Assembly (NCBI GenBank): GCA_016794025.1
Contig: JAEUKX010000083.1
Span: 1 to 36,043 of the forward strand
Source: Rhodospirillales bacterium
GTDB taxonomy: Bacteria; Pseudomonadota; Alphaproteobacteria; CACIAM-22H2
Reading direction: 5' to 3'
DNA length: 36,043 bases
Below, piece after piece: positions 7,901-16,699 of this stretch. The first letter of the stretch is position 1; every line of letters starts with the position of its first letter. The notes under the pieces are model-generated. The model was not told where the DNA came from. It worked only from the letters and a program-made list of their open reading frames with translations, and did no database searches. The translations under genes were made by a program, and so were the position numbers.

Positions 7901-8398
7901 TCAGGCGATCGTCAGCGAAGCCGGTTCAATCGTCTTGAAGAAGCCGGTCACCGTGCGGCCGTCGGCCGACAGCGGCAGGATGAGGCGCGTGTAGCCATAA
8001 CGGCGTCCTTCGATCGTCACATAGTCGCGCCGCGCGAGACTGGGCTCGCCCGTTGCGGCGATGCGAACGAGGCTCTCGAACACGATCTCGGCGTCGGCAT
8101 CGTTGAAGAAGCCACGCAGGCCTCGCGTCGAAGAGCCGAAATTCGCACGCTCGCCGACATAGTTGCCCGCGATGCGCACGTGGACATCGCGGAGCTCAGG
8201 CCGATAGTCGAGCAGCATCGTGTAGGGCAGCGCCTCGTCGGGAATGAGTGACATGTCCATTGCAGCGGGAATCCTTCCGCCCGCACGACCCACCTTCCAT
8301 GCGGCAAAGCATTTCGACAGCACGGGGCATTCGCCAATCGAGGAGATCGGCAACTCGGTGTACCGGTCGAGTTTCAGGTTCGGCGGATCACTCTGCAT
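7901..8398 (-). CDS. PAS-domain protein (PAS_5 type)
   Basis: 165 aa made of one PAS_5-like domain typical of alphaproteobacteria. Recognisable features are an N-terminal FAAWKVGRAGGRIPAAMDMSLIPDEALPYTMLLDYRPE, then VRIAGNYVGERANFGSSTRGLRGFFNDADAE and a C-terminal RYGYTRLILPLSADGRTVTGFF. The frame extends further upstream, but the ATG at 8398 begins the conserved part and overlaps the upstream gene's stop by 11 nt (ATGCAGAGTGA). This suggests translational coupling. No output domain is attached, so it presumably senses a small ligand or redox state and acts through a partner, perhaps the coupled unknown protein. Function unknown. Confidence 0.83.
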   Translation of the reverse strand: MQSDPPNLKLDRYTELPISSIGECPVLSKCFAAWKVGRAGGRIPAAMDMSLIPDEALPYTMLLDYRPELRDVHVRIAGNYVGERANFGSSTRGLRGFFNDADAEIVFESLVRIAATGEPSLARRDYVTIEGRRYGYTRLILPLSADGRTVTGFFKTIEPASLTIA

Positions 8399-9329
8399 CA
8401 CTGTTTCCCCACGCTGAAACCGACCCCCCATTGCGGCCGGGCAGATCCCTCCGGATCCTGTCGAGATCGAAAAGGGCCGGGTCGAAGTCGGCCCACCGCA
8501 CCGAAACAATGCGCAGCATCTGGTCGAGATCGTGGGCCGTGGGCCCGCCGCGGCGGCCACGCGCGACATCCCAACGCTCCATCAGCGGCTCGATGTCGAG
8601 CGCGAAAGCGCGCAGTTCGGCGATCTTCGGCCACAGTCGCGCCGAGAATGCGGGCGTGTCGCGCAGCGCCGCGAGCGTATCGGCCGCGATCTGGTCGGCC
8701 GCCATCGCGCGTGCCGAAGCCCAAACGACGGCATCTCGCAGGCCTCGTGCGGTCGCGCGCGCCGCGTCGGATTGCTGCAGGTTCTGCCGACCCGCCGCCG
8801 TGCGCGCAAGCGCGCCAAGGCACTGCTGGACGGCGATTATCGCGCGGCATAGCCAGTCCACCCGCGCCGCGTCAGTCGCGATCTGGATAAGGTCGGCAGA
8901 GTCGACGCGTGTCTGTCCGAGCAGTCCCCGGTCGTGGATCCAGCGCGTCAGTTCCCGGCAGACGGCCGGAATATCGCTTTCGACATCCTTGGGCACGTCC
9001 GGCGCACCGATCGCGAGGCTGAGCCGGCGCACGGCGCGCGCGACCCGGTGCGGCTTGGGCATCCACGACGGGGAGCCGTCGACAAGCTCGCGCGGCAGCA
9101 TGTCGCCTTTTCGCAGCGTGCGACGGAAGCGCAGTGCTGCAGGCACGAAACGCAGCGCGCGACGATCAGGCGAATCGGCAGGCAGCCCCAGCATGACCGG
9201 CACCTGGTCCAGCTTGATAGCGGTACCGAGATCGCCAAGGGTCTGACGCATAACGATCTCGCGGTCCATGCCGGCCGCGAAATGCGCGTCGCCACGGCCG
9301 AATTCGGGATGAGCCAGTTCCAGTCGCAT
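8388..9329 (-). CDS. Conserved-looking hypothetical protein, mostly helical
   Basis: 313 aa with no domain I can name. It is soluble, rich in Ala and Arg, and predicted largely helical from residue 90 on (VARAVRRLSLAIG, AADQIAADTLAALRDT, LRAFALDIEPLMERW). The N-terminal part has a compact conserved look (FGRGDAHFAAGMDREIVMRQ, LDQVPVMLGLPADSPDRRALRFVP). There is no signal peptide or membrane segment. It starts 43 nt after the TRAP permease stop and overlaps the PAS gene, so it belongs to the leftward transporter unit. A role with the PAS protein is suggested only by coupling. ATG at 9329 is the first start in frame; no clear Shine-Dalgarno is seen before it. Confidence 0.75.
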   Translation of the reverse strand: MRLELAHPEFGRGDAHFAAGMDREIVMRQTLGDLGTAIKLDQVPVMLGLPADSPDRRALRFVPAALRFRRTLRKGDMLPRELVDGSPSWMPKPHRVARAVRRLSLAIGAPDVPKDVESDIPAVCRELTRWIHDRGLLGQTRVDSADLIQIATDAARVDWLCRAIIAVQQCLGALARTAAGRQNLQQSDAARATARGLRDAVVWASARAMAADQIAADTLAALRDTPAFSARLWPKIAELRAFALDIEPLMERWDVARGRRGGPTAHDLDQMLRIVSVRWADFDPALFDLDRIRRDLPGRNGGSVSAWGNSDAE

Positions 9330-9372
9330 CGTCCGTTCGTGGGGGGAGGGCCGAACAACTACGGCCCCTCAC

Positions 9373-11250
9373 TTAGGACGGCCGCGGCCGATTTCCAGCC
9401 CCAACGGATTGCGGCGCCGGCCGCAGCTTCTGCATCGCCACGACGGCGGCGCCCAGCGCCAGCCCGACGATGTCCCACACCGCGTCGGGATAGACGAGGG
9501 CGAGCGCCGCTGCGACCAGCAGTGCGCGCTCGACATTCGTTGCCCGCCGCAGCAGGTAGCCGTGCAGGCCCGCGGCCAGCATCAGGATGCCGAGCGAGGC
9601 CGTGCAGCATGCCTTGAGGATCGCGGGCCATTCCCCGATCATCAGCAGGGCCGGATCGAAGACGAACATGAACGGCACGATGAAGCCCGCCGCCCCCACC
9701 TTCACCGCCGCCCAGCCCGATGCCCACAAATCCGCTTTGGCAAGGCCCGCCGCCGCGAACACGGCCAGCGCCACGGGCGGCGTGATCGCCGACAGGATGG
9801 CGAAATAGAACGCGAACATGTGTGCGGCCGGCGTGATGACGCCGAGCTTCATGATCGCAGGAACCAGCAGCGAGACCATGATGATGTAGGCCGGCGTGGT
9901 CGGCATGCCCATGCCCAGCACGATGCCCGCCAGCGCCGTCACGGCCAGTGCCAGCACGAGCGTGTTCTGCGCGAGGTAGAGCACCCACTGCGTGAACTGG
10001 ATGCCGATGCCGGTGAGCGCGATGACGCCGATGACGATGCCCGCGCACGCGCAGGCCATCGCCACCGACAGCGCGTTGCGCGATCCGTCGATCAGCGCGT
10101 CCACCACGTGCCTCCAGCGCAGGTCCTTGCGCGTGTTGGCGCGCAGCATGGCCACGGGGAAGCAGGCGAGCGTGCCGGCAAGGGCCGCGAGCGGCGCCGA
10201 ATAGCCCGACATCATGCCGAACAGCACGATTCCTACCGGGATGAACAGGTGGCCGCGCGCGCGCAGCACCTCGCCCAGGCGCGGGCACTCCTCCTTCGGC
10301 AGGCCCATGAAGCCTTCGCGCTTGGCCTCGAAATGCACGGCGCCGAAGCATGCGACGTAATAGAGGACCGACGGGATCAGCGCCCAGAGCGTGACCTGGA
10401 AATACGTCGTCTGGAGATACTCCGCCATCACGAAGGCCGCGGCCCCCATGATCGGCGGCATGATCTGCCCGCCCGTGGAGGCGACCGCCTCCACCGCCGC
10501 GGCGAAATGGGGCTTGAAGCCGGTGCGCTTCATGAGCGGAATCGTGATCGGCCCGTCGACCATGACGTTGGCCACCGCCGAACCCGAGATCGTGCCGAAC
10601 AGCGAGGAACTGATGACCGAGACCTTGCCGGGTCCGCCGGCCTGCCGGCCCGTCAGCGCCAGCGCGAAATCCATGAAGAGCTGGCCCGTGCCCGTGCGCT
10701 CCATGAACGAGCCGAACAGCACGAAGATCAGCACGTAGGCCGCCGACACGCCCAGCGTCGAGCCGAAGATGCCCTCGGTCGTGAGGTACGTCTGGTCGAG
10801 CAGCGCCGACAGCGTGATGTTCGTGCCGAAAAGGCAGTAGACGATGAACACGCTGGCCGTAAGCGGCAGCGCCCAGCCGATGCAGCGCCGTGTCGCCTCG
10901 AAGACGAGCGCCACGGCGACTACGGCCATGACCTGGTCCGTCTTCGTGGGCTCGTCGATGTACTGGATGCGGTTGATGAGATAGTCGTAGTTGGCCCAGA
11001 GATAACCGATGAACGCGATCGAGCCGGCAAGGCAGAGCCAGTCGTAGAAGCGCGGATTCTGCGCCTCGCCCGACGAGGTGGCCGGCAGCGCCAGGAAAAC
11101 CAGCGTCATCGCGAAAAGAAGGTGGCCGCCGCGGAAGAAAAGCGCCTCCGGCGGGGCGAAGGCGATGACCCACATGTGCCAAAGCGACATCGCCACGCCG
11201 ACGGCGGCGACGATCAGGCCAACCGTTCGCCGGTATCCCGTCTCGACCAT
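9373..11250 (-). CDS. TRAP transporter, fused small and large permease subunits (TAXI type)
   Basis: A 625-aa membrane protein fusing the 4-TM DctQ-like and 12-TM DctM-like parts, as is usual for TAXI-type TRAP systems. Membrane spans run from TVGLIVAAVGVAMSLW at the N-terminus through the large subunit. Family signatures are FGTISGSAVANVMVDGPITIPLMKRTGF, GGQIMPPIMGAAAFVMAEYL, LGMGMPTTPAYIIM and FAILSAITPPVALAVFAAAGLA. It uses a cation gradient to import a solute delivered by the periplasmic TAXI protein encoded just upstream (95-bp gap). The frame is open further upstream, but the ATG at 11250 has an AAGGA about 10 nt before it and starts at the first helix. Substrate unknown; the neighbouring dehydratase hints at a sugar acid or another hydroxy acid. 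Confidence 0.94.
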   Translation of the reverse strand: MVETGYRRTVGLIVAAVGVAMSLWHMWVIAFAPPEALFFRGGHLLFAMTLVFLALPATSSGEAQNPRFYDWLCLAGSIAFIGYLWANYDYLINRIQYIDEPTKTDQVMAVVAVALVFEATRRCIGWALPLTASVFIVYCLFGTNITLSALLDQTYLTTEGIFGSTLGVSAAYVLIFVLFGSFMERTGTGQLFMDFALALTGRQAGGPGKVSVISSSLFGTISGSAVANVMVDGPITIPLMKRTGFKPHFAAAVEAVASTGGQIMPPIMGAAAFVMAEYLQTTYFQVTLWALIPSVLYYVACFGAVHFEAKREGFMGLPKEECPRLGEVLRARGHLFIPVGIVLFGMMSGYSAPLAALAGTLACFPVAMLRANTRKDLRWRHVVDALIDGSRNALSVAMACACAGIVIGVIALTGIGIQFTQWVLYLAQNTLVLALAVTALAGIVLGMGMPTTPAYIIMVSLLVPAIMKLGVITPAAHMFAFYFAILSAITPPVALAVFAAAGLAKADLWASGWAAVKVGAAGFIVPFMFVFDPALLMIGEWPAILKACCTASLGILMLAAGLHGYLLRRATNVERALLVAAALALVYPDAVWDIVGLALGAAVVAMQKLRPAPQSVGAGNRPRPS

Positions 11251-11345
11251 TCGCGACTGTTCCTTGAAAGAACGGGCCCTCGATAGAGCGACCCCAGAAG
11301 CCGGCGGGGCGGATGCCTTCGTGCGGCACCCGCCCCACCCGCGCC

Positions 11346-12293
11346 TTACATCTTGATGCCGGCCTCGACGTAGAAGCGCTTGGCGCCGGGATGGAAGGGC
11401 ACGCCGATATCCTCGGCCATGTCCTTGGGCGTCACGCGTTCCATCGCCTTGTTGACGGCCGACAGGTCCTTCATGGCGCCGGCGACGGCCTTGAGCATCG
11501 TATAGACGCGCTCTTCCGGCAGCTTGCACGACACGACGAGGTGCGCGGCATAGCCGATCATCGTGGCTTCCTGCGTCTGGCCCGGATAGGTGTTCGCCGG
11601 CAGCGAGACGCCCACGTAGCCGGAGTTGATCTTGCGCATCGGCTCGACCGCGTCCTTGAGGTCGAGGACGCGGATCTTGCGCGACGTGGCAAGGTCCATC
11701 ACCGACGCGGCCGGGATCGTGGTGCCCAGCGTGAAGGCCTGGGCATGGCCGTCCTTCAGCAGCGAGACGGCGTCGTTATATGACGGCAGGAAGTTCGCCT
11801 TCACGTCGCTGTAGGTCATGCCTGCGACCTTCAGGATGTGCTGGGTGATCGCTTCGGCCGTGTTGCCGCGCGTCTGGATGGCGATCGCCTTGCCGCGCAG
11901 GTCCTTGAGGCTCGAGATGCCCGAGTCCTCGTTGACGACGACCTGGAAATACTGCGGATAGAGCGAGGCGAACTGGCAGACATTCGCGGTCTTCTGCGGG
12001 AACGGCGCCAGGCCGTTGACGCCGTCGACCGTGGAGATCGAATTGCCGAAACCGATCTCGGCCTTGCCCTCGTCCACGCCGCGCACGTTGGCGATGCCCG
12101 CACCCGGCATGGTCTGCACCGACAGGCCGGGGATCGACTTTTCCCACAGGTTCTTCAGCGCGCCGCCCAGCGGCACCCACACGCCGCCCTGCGGGCCCGT
12201 CATCAGGCGGTAGTTGTTGTCCTGCGCGAATGCGGGCGCGGCCACGACGGCCGACGCCAGCACGAACGCGCAAACGAGATTCCGGCGGATCAT
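11346..12293 (-). CDS. TAXI family TRAP transporter solute-binding protein
   Basis: 315 aa with a clear Sec signal peptide (MIRRNLVCAFVLASAVVAAPAFA, cut before QDNN), so it is periplasmic. The TAXI family pattern is present: YRLMTGPQGGVWVPLGGALKNLWE, VQTMPGAGIANVRGVDEGKAEIGFGNS, LKDLRGKAIAIQTRGNTAE and the C-terminal HPGAKRFYVEAGI. It captures the solute for the fused permease encoded next. The Shine-Dalgarno-like GAGGGAGTGAG lies just before the ATG. The gap to the upstream dehydratase stop is 81 nt on the same strand, so one transcript is likely. Ligand not deducible from sequence. Confidence 0.94.
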   Translation of the reverse strand: MIRRNLVCAFVLASAVVAAPAFAQDNNYRLMTGPQGGVWVPLGGALKNLWEKSIPGLSVQTMPGAGIANVRGVDEGKAEIGFGNSISTVDGVNGLAPFPQKTANVCQFASLYPQYFQVVVNEDSGISSLKDLRGKAIAIQTRGNTAEAITQHILKVAGMTYSDVKANFLPSYNDAVSLLKDGHAQAFTLGTTIPAASVMDLATSRKIRVLDLKDAVEPMRKINSGYVGVSLPANTYPGQTQEATMIGYAAHLVVSCKLPEERVYTMLKAVAGAMKDLSAVNKAMERVTPKDMAEDIGVPFHPGAKRFYVEAGIKM

Positions 12294-12374
12294 GCGCTCT
12301 CACTCCCTCGTTCAAATCGCCCTCTTCCAGCGGGGCGGTCGGGAGCGATTAGAGCACGAGGCCGACCCGGCCCG

Positions 12375-14099
12375 TCAATGAATCTCGGGCTCGGCCGTGG
12401 CCTTGCCGCCGCGCAGGAAGTCGAAGTCGCAGCCCTCGTCGGCCTGCGTGACGTGCTGAAGGTGCAGAAGCCCGAAGCCGCGCTCGTAGTGCGGTGCGGG
12501 CGCCTTCCAGGCCGCCTTGCGCTTGGCCATCTCGGCGTCGGAAATCTCGAGCGTCAGCTTGCGCGCGGCCACGTCGAGCGAGACGATGTCGCCGGACTTC
12601 ACCAGCGCCAGCGGGCCGCCGACCGCCGACTCCGGTGCCACGTGCAGCACGCAGGCGCCATAGCTGGTGCCGCTCATGCGCGCGTCGGAGATCCGCACCA
12701 TGTCGCGCACGCCCTGCTCGAGCAGCTTCTTGGGGATCGGCAGCTGGCCCCATTCGGGCATGCCGGGCGCGCCCAGCGGACCGGCCGAGCGCAGGATCAG
12801 CACCGAATCCTTGGTGACATCCAGCTTGGGATCGTCGATGCGCGCGGCCATGTCGTTATAGTCGTCGAACACGACCGCCGGGCCCTTGTGCTTGAGCAGC
12901 TGCGGCTCGGCCGCCGTGGGCTTGATGACCGCGCCGTTGGGGCACAGGTTGCCGCGCAGCACGGCCACGCCGCCTTCCGGATAGACCGGGTTCTCGCGCG
13001 TGCGGATGACGTCGTCGTTGTAGACGCCGGCCCCCTTGATGTTCTCGCCCAGCGTCTTGCCGTTGCAGGTGACGCAGTCGACATTGAGCACGTCGGCGAG
13101 GCGGGCCAGCAGGCCCGGCAGGCCGCCGGCATAGAAGAAATCCTCCATCAGGTACTTGCCCGACGGGCGGATGTTGCCCAGCACCGGCACGCGCTTGGAA
13201 AGCCGGTCGAACTTGTCGAGGTCGAGCTTGGCCCCGATGCGCCCGGCCATCGCGATCAGGTGGATGATCGAATTGGTCGAGCCCGCGAGCGACATTGCGG
13301 CCATGACGGCGTTCTCGAACGCCTTGTCGGTCATGATGTCGGAGGGCTTGAGGTCTTCCCACACCATGTCGACGATGCGCCGGCCGCAGGCGGCGGCCAT
13401 GCGCGGGTGGGCGGAATCCGCCGCCGGGATCGACGAGGCGCCCGGCAGCGTCATGCCCAGCGCCTCGGCGGCGGAGGCCATGGTCGACGCCGTGCCCATC
13501 GTCATGCAGGTGCCGAACGAGCGCGCGATGCCGTCCTCGATCTCGACCCACGCCTTGTCGTCGATGTTGCCCGCGCGCTTCTCCGCCCAGTACTTCCACA
13601 CGTCCGAGCCCGAGCCCAGCGTCTTGCCGTGCCAGTTGCCGCGCAGCATGGGGCCGGCCGGCATGAAGATGGCCGGGATGTTCATCGACGCGGCACCCAT
13701 CAGCATGGCGGGCACCGTCTTGTCGCAGCCGCCCATCAGCACGACGCCGTCGACCGGGTTGGCGCGCAGCAGCTCCTCGACGTCGATCGACAGCAGGTTG
13801 CGGTAGATCATCGTCGTCGGCTTCATGAACGGCTCGCCCAGCGACATCGCGGGCATGTCGAGCGGGAAGCCGCCCGCCTGGAAGACGCCGCGCTTCACGT
13901 CGTCGACGCGGGACTTGAAATGGTGATGGCAGGGATTGATGTCGCTGAACGTGTTGATGATCGCGATGACGGGCTTGCCCGCGTAATCCTCGGCCGAGAA
14001 GCCCATCTGCTTGGTGCGCGAGCGGTGGCCGAACGAACGCATGTCCTGTGCGCCGTACCAGCGGTGGCTGCGCAGTTCCTCGGGCTTCTTGCGACGCAT
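12375..14099 (-). CDS. IlvD/Edd family dehydratase, L-arabonate dehydratase-like
   Basis: 574 aa, matching the 570-580 aa of the arabonate/xylonate branch of the IlvD/Edd family and longer at the N-terminus than true edd. The three Fe-S cysteines are Cys57 ([10 protein letters not shown]), Cys125 ([14 protein letters not shown]) and Cys198 ([13 protein letters not shown]). The Mg-site Lys127 follows Cys125, and the active-site serine loop is [18 protein letters not shown]. It should dehydrate a sugar acid to a 2-keto-3-deoxy acid, with an Fe-S cluster and Mg2+, in the cytoplasm. Start: the frame opens at 14159, but ATG at 14099 begins the family N-terminus [13 protein letters not shown]. It is followed on the same strand by the TRAP-TAXI transporter, consistent with uptake and catabolism of one substrate. 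Substrate remains inferred. Confidence 0.9.
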   Translation of the reverse strand: MRRKKPEELRSHRWYGAQDMRSFGHRSRTKQMGFSAEDYAGKPVIAIINTFSDINPCHHHFKSRVDDVKRGVFQAGGFPLDMPAMSLGEPFMKPTTMIYRNLLSIDVEELLRANPVDGVVLMGGCDKTVPAMLMGAASMNIPAIFMPAGPMLRGNWHGKTLGSGSDVWKYWAEKRAGNIDDKAWVEIEDGIARSFGTCMTMGTASTMASAAEALGMTLPGASSIPAADSAHPRMAAACGRRIVDMVWEDLKPSDIMTDKAFENAVMAAMSLAGSTNSIIHLIAMAGRIGAKLDLDKFDRLSKRVPVLGNIRPSGKYLMEDFFYAGGLPGLLARLADVLNVDCVTCNGKTLGENIKGAGVYNDDVIRTRENPVYPEGGVAVLRGNLCPNGAVIKPTAAEPQLLKHKGPAVVFDDYNDMAARIDDPKLDVTKDSVLILRSAGPLGAPGMPEWGQLPIPKKLLEQGVRDMVRISDARMSGTSYGACVLHVAPESAVGGPLALVKSGDIVSLDVAARKLTLEISDAEMAKRKAAWKAPAPHYERGFGLLHLQHVTQADEGCDFDFLRGGKATAEPEIH

Positions 14100-14130
14100 T
14101 TCCGGATTCCCCCCAAAATTCGTGGGGCGC

Positions 14131-14159
14131 AGAATGCGTTCTCCCTCCCCCGGCGTCAA
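14131..14159 (-). promoter_or_regulatory. Candidate sigma-70-type promoter for the dehydratase/TRAP unit
   Basis: On the minus strand TTGACG (14159-14154) and CATTCT (14136-14131) are separated by 17 nt, with the start expected near 14124, 25 nt before the dehydratase ATG. The -35 is strong and the -10 is weak. A small inverted repeat CCCCA-N7-TGGGG (14111-14127) lies at the predicted start and could be an operator. By-eye match only. Confidence 0.4.
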
Positions 14160-14198
14160 TCGTTCGGCTAAAAGGTTTCAGAAAAGGGGATATCGGGC

Positions 14199-15431
14199 AT
14201 GCGGAATCTGCGCGTCGATGGCGACAGGCTGTGGGAGAGCCTGATGGAGATGGCGAAGATCGGGGCCACGCCCAAGGGCGGCGTGGCGCGCCTTGCGCTC
14301 ACCGATCTCGACCGGCAGGGCCGCGACCTGTTCGCGAAATGGGCGAAGGCGGCGGGCTGCACAGTGTCGGTCGACCGCGTGGGCAACATGTTCGCGCGCC
14401 GCGAGGGAAGCGATCCGTCCCTGCCCGCCGTGATGACCGGCAGCCATCTCGACACGCAGCCCACCGGCGGAAAGTTCGACGGCGTCTACGGCGTGCTTGC
14501 GGGGCTCGAGGTGCTGCGCACGCTCGCCGACGCGAAGATCGAGACCGGACGCGCCATCGAGGTGGCCGTGTGGACGAACGAGGAAGGCTCGCGCTTCTCG
14601 CCCGCGATGATGGGCTCGGGCGCCTATGCGGGCGTCTTTCCGCTCGACGAGATCGAGGCGAAGAAGGATGTCGACGGCGTTTCCTTCGCCGAGGCGATTT
14701 CGAAGATCGGCTATCGCGGGCCCGAGAAGGTCGGCGGCCGGCCCACGGCCGCCTATTTCGAGGCGCATATCGAGCAGGGTCCGATCCTGGAGGCCGAGGG
14801 CAAGACGATCGGCATCGTCACCGGCGCGCAAGGGCAGCGCTGGTACGAGGTGACCGTGACGGGCCAGGAGGCGCATGCCGGCCCCACGCCCATGGCACGG
14901 CGCAAGGACGCGCTGGTGGGGGCCGCGCGCATGATCGACCTGGTCAACCGCATCGGGCACGAATTCCAGCCCGGTGCCTGCGCGACGGTGGGCTTCATCC
15001 AGTCGGCACCCAACAGCCGCAACACGATCCCCGGCCGCGTGTTCTTCACGGTCGATTTCCGCCATCCCGACGATGCAAGGCTTTCGGGCATGGATGGCGC
15101 GCTGAAGGCGGGCTTCGCGAAGATCGCGGCCGACGCAGGCCTGGAACTGGCCGTGACCGACTTCTGGTATTTCCCGCCCACGCCGTTCGACGCGCGGCTC
15201 GTCGATGCCGTGCGGCAGGGGGCCGCCCTGCACGGGCATCCGGCGATGGAGATCGTCTCGGGTGCCGGCCACGATGCGGTCTACATGGCGCGCGTGGCCC
15301 CCACCGCGATGATCTTCGTGCCCTGCGCGGACGGCATCTCCCACAACGAAATCGAGGACGCAAAGCCCGCCGACCTGACGGCGGGCTGCGACGTGCTGCT
15401 GCACGCCATCCTCGAGGCGGCGAAGGCTTGA
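14199..15431 (+). CDS. Zn-dependent M20-family hydrolase (N-carbamoyl-L-amino acid / allantoate amidohydrolase type)
   Basis: 410 aa, standard for the Zn-dependent hydantoinase/carbamoylase group. Metal-site residues are all visible: His83 (GSHLDTQPTGGKFDG), Asp94, Glu128-Glu129 (WTNEEGSRF), His190 (EAHIEQGP) and His382 (ADGISHNEIED). The dimerisation domain lies roughly at 205-325 (GQEAHAGPTPMARRKDAL). Members remove carbamoyl groups from N-carbamoyl amino acids, ureidopropionate or allantoate in the cytoplasm; which one cannot be told here. A good Shine-Dalgarno (AAAAGGGGA) precedes the ATG. It is divergent from the dehydratase, and its stop TGA overlaps the TTG of the next gene by 4 nt, so the two are co-transcribed and likely coupled. 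Confidence 0.92.
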   Translation: MRNLRVDGDRLWESLMEMAKIGATPKGGVARLALTDLDRQGRDLFAKWAKAAGCTVSVDRVGNMFARREGSDPSLPAVMTGSHLDTQPTGGKFDGVYGVLAGLEVLRTLADAKIETGRAIEVAVWTNEEGSRFSPAMMGSGAYAGVFPLDEIEAKKDVDGVSFAEAISKIGYRGPEKVGGRPTAAYFEAHIEQGPILEAEGKTIGIVTGAQGQRWYEVTVTGQEAHAGPTPMARRKDALVGAARMIDLVNRIGHEFQPGACATVGFIQSAPNSRNTIPGRVFFTVDFRHPDDARLSGMDGALKAGFAKIAADAGLELAVTDFWYFPPTPFDARLVDAVRQGAALHGHPAMEIVSGAGHDAVYMARVAPTAMIFVPCADGISHNEIEDAKPADLTAGCDVLLHAILEAAKA

Positions 15432-16699
15432 GCACCGACGCGTCCCGCCTGCTGCGCGAGGGCGAAGCGCTCGTGCGAAAGCGCGATTTCCGCGCCGCGC
15501 GCGATGCGCTTTCGCAGGCCGTCGCGATGGTGCCCGCGCTCGCACCGGCGCATTCGCTGCTCGGCCGCGCGCGCCACGGGCTTGGCGATGCCGGGGGTGC
15601 GGCCGAAAGCTATCGCGCGGCGCTCGATCTCGATCCGCGCGACGCCGACGCCTGGCGCCGCTTCGGCAACGCGCTGCTGGACCTCGAGCGCCCGGCGGAG
15701 GCCGCCGACGCCTTCCGCCGCGCGCGCGCGCTCAATCCGCGCGACAGCGGCTCGGTCTACGGGCTGGGCACGGCACTCGCCGAAGCCGACGACGTGGAAG
15801 GTGCGGAGGCCGCGTTCACCGAATGGGGCCACCTGCCGCCGCCCGCTTCGCTCGATCCGCACCTGCATTTCGCGGCCATCGCCGGCCAGATCCGGCTTTC
15901 CGACGGCTTTTTCGCGGGCCTCGATACCGGGCCCGGCCCCGCGCTCGACGGCAGCTTCGCGCAGGGCGACGCGCCGCTCGTCTTCGTCGCGGCGGATGCA
16001 GGCTATACCGCGCGCTTCGTCGATCTCATCGCGGGCAATCTCGCGGCGCAAGCGCCCGGCATCGCGCTTCACCTGCATGTCGTCAACCCGACGGCGGAGA
16101 GCGAGGCGAAGGTCGCGCGCGTGGCCGACCTCACGCAAGGCCATCTCGATCTCGCCGTCACGCGCGAGACGGTCGGCCTTGCCCGCTACGCCGCACCGGG
16201 TCTCGACCCGCTCTATGCCGCGAAGACCTACTATTCGTGCGCGCGGTTCCTCGCCCTGCCGCAGTTGGTCGCGCACTACCGCCGGCCGATCCTCGTGTGC
16301 GACATCGACCTGGCTCCCACGCGCGACCCGCGACCCTGGCTCGACGAGCTTGCCCCCTGCGATGCCGGCGCCAACGTCAAGATCCGCTACGATTTCGCCA
16401 ACCGCCTGCTGGCGACGATGGTCTATTTCGGCGACACGCCGGCCGGCCGGCGCTACGCGGGACTCGTCTCGGCCTATTGCCGCCACTTCCTTGAAGACCG
16501 CACGGCGACATGGACGATCGACCAGGTGGCCCTGCATGCGGCCTGGCTGCACATGCGCCGCCAGGGCCAGTGGAACGACTTTCGCGAGTTCGCGCCCGGC
16601 ACGATGAACTGGATGGACGACAGTTTCGATGCCGAGGAGGCCCGCCGCCGCTTCCTTTTCGTCTCGCTCTATTCGAGCGTGCCGAAGGCCGGCGGCTAG
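15428..16699 (+). CDS. TPR protein with a glycosyltransferase-like C-terminal domain
   Basis: 423 aa from a TTG at 15428 inside the TTGA overlap with the upstream hydrolase stop. No ATG fits the start of the first repeat. Residues 1-125 hold three TPRs (SRLLREGEALVRKRDFRAARDALSQA, GAAESYRAALDLDPRDADAW, AEAADAFRRARALNPRDSGS). The C-terminal part (about 175-423) looks like a GT-A fold: LVFVAADAGYTARFVDLIAG, HLHVVNP, AKTYYSCARFLAL, then PILVCDIDLAPTRDPRPWL carrying a DxD motif as in GT8-like enzymes, and WTIDQVALHAAWLH. It is probably a sugar transferase or an unusual TPR enzyme; the acceptor is unknown. The stop codon is shared with the convergent GntR gene (CTAG). The family call is my inference from motifs. 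Confidence 0.8.
   Translation: MSTDASRLLREGEALVRKRDFRAARDALSQAVAMVPALAPAHSLLGRARHGLGDAGGAAESYRAALDLDPRDADAWRRFGNALLDLERPAEAADAFRRARALNPRDSGSVYGLGTALAEADDVEGAEAAFTEWGHLPPPASLDPHLHFAAIAGQIRLSDGFFAGLDTGPGPALDGSFAQGDAPLVFVAADAGYTARFVDLIAGNLAAQAPGIALHLHVVNPTAESEAKVARVADLTQGHLDLAVTRETVGLARYAAPGLDPLYAAKTYYSCARFLALPQLVAHYRRPILVCDIDLAPTRDPRPWLDELAPCDAGANVKIRYDFANRLLATMVYFGDTPAGRRYAGLVSAYCRHFLEDRTATWTIDQVALHAAWLHMRRQGQWNDFREFAPGTMNWMDDSFDAEEARRRFLFVSLYSSVPKAGG

Noticed and set aside
11838..14171. A 777-codon frame antisense to the dehydratase and binding protein
   Set aside because: The composition is low-information and both sense genes are intact with family motifs.
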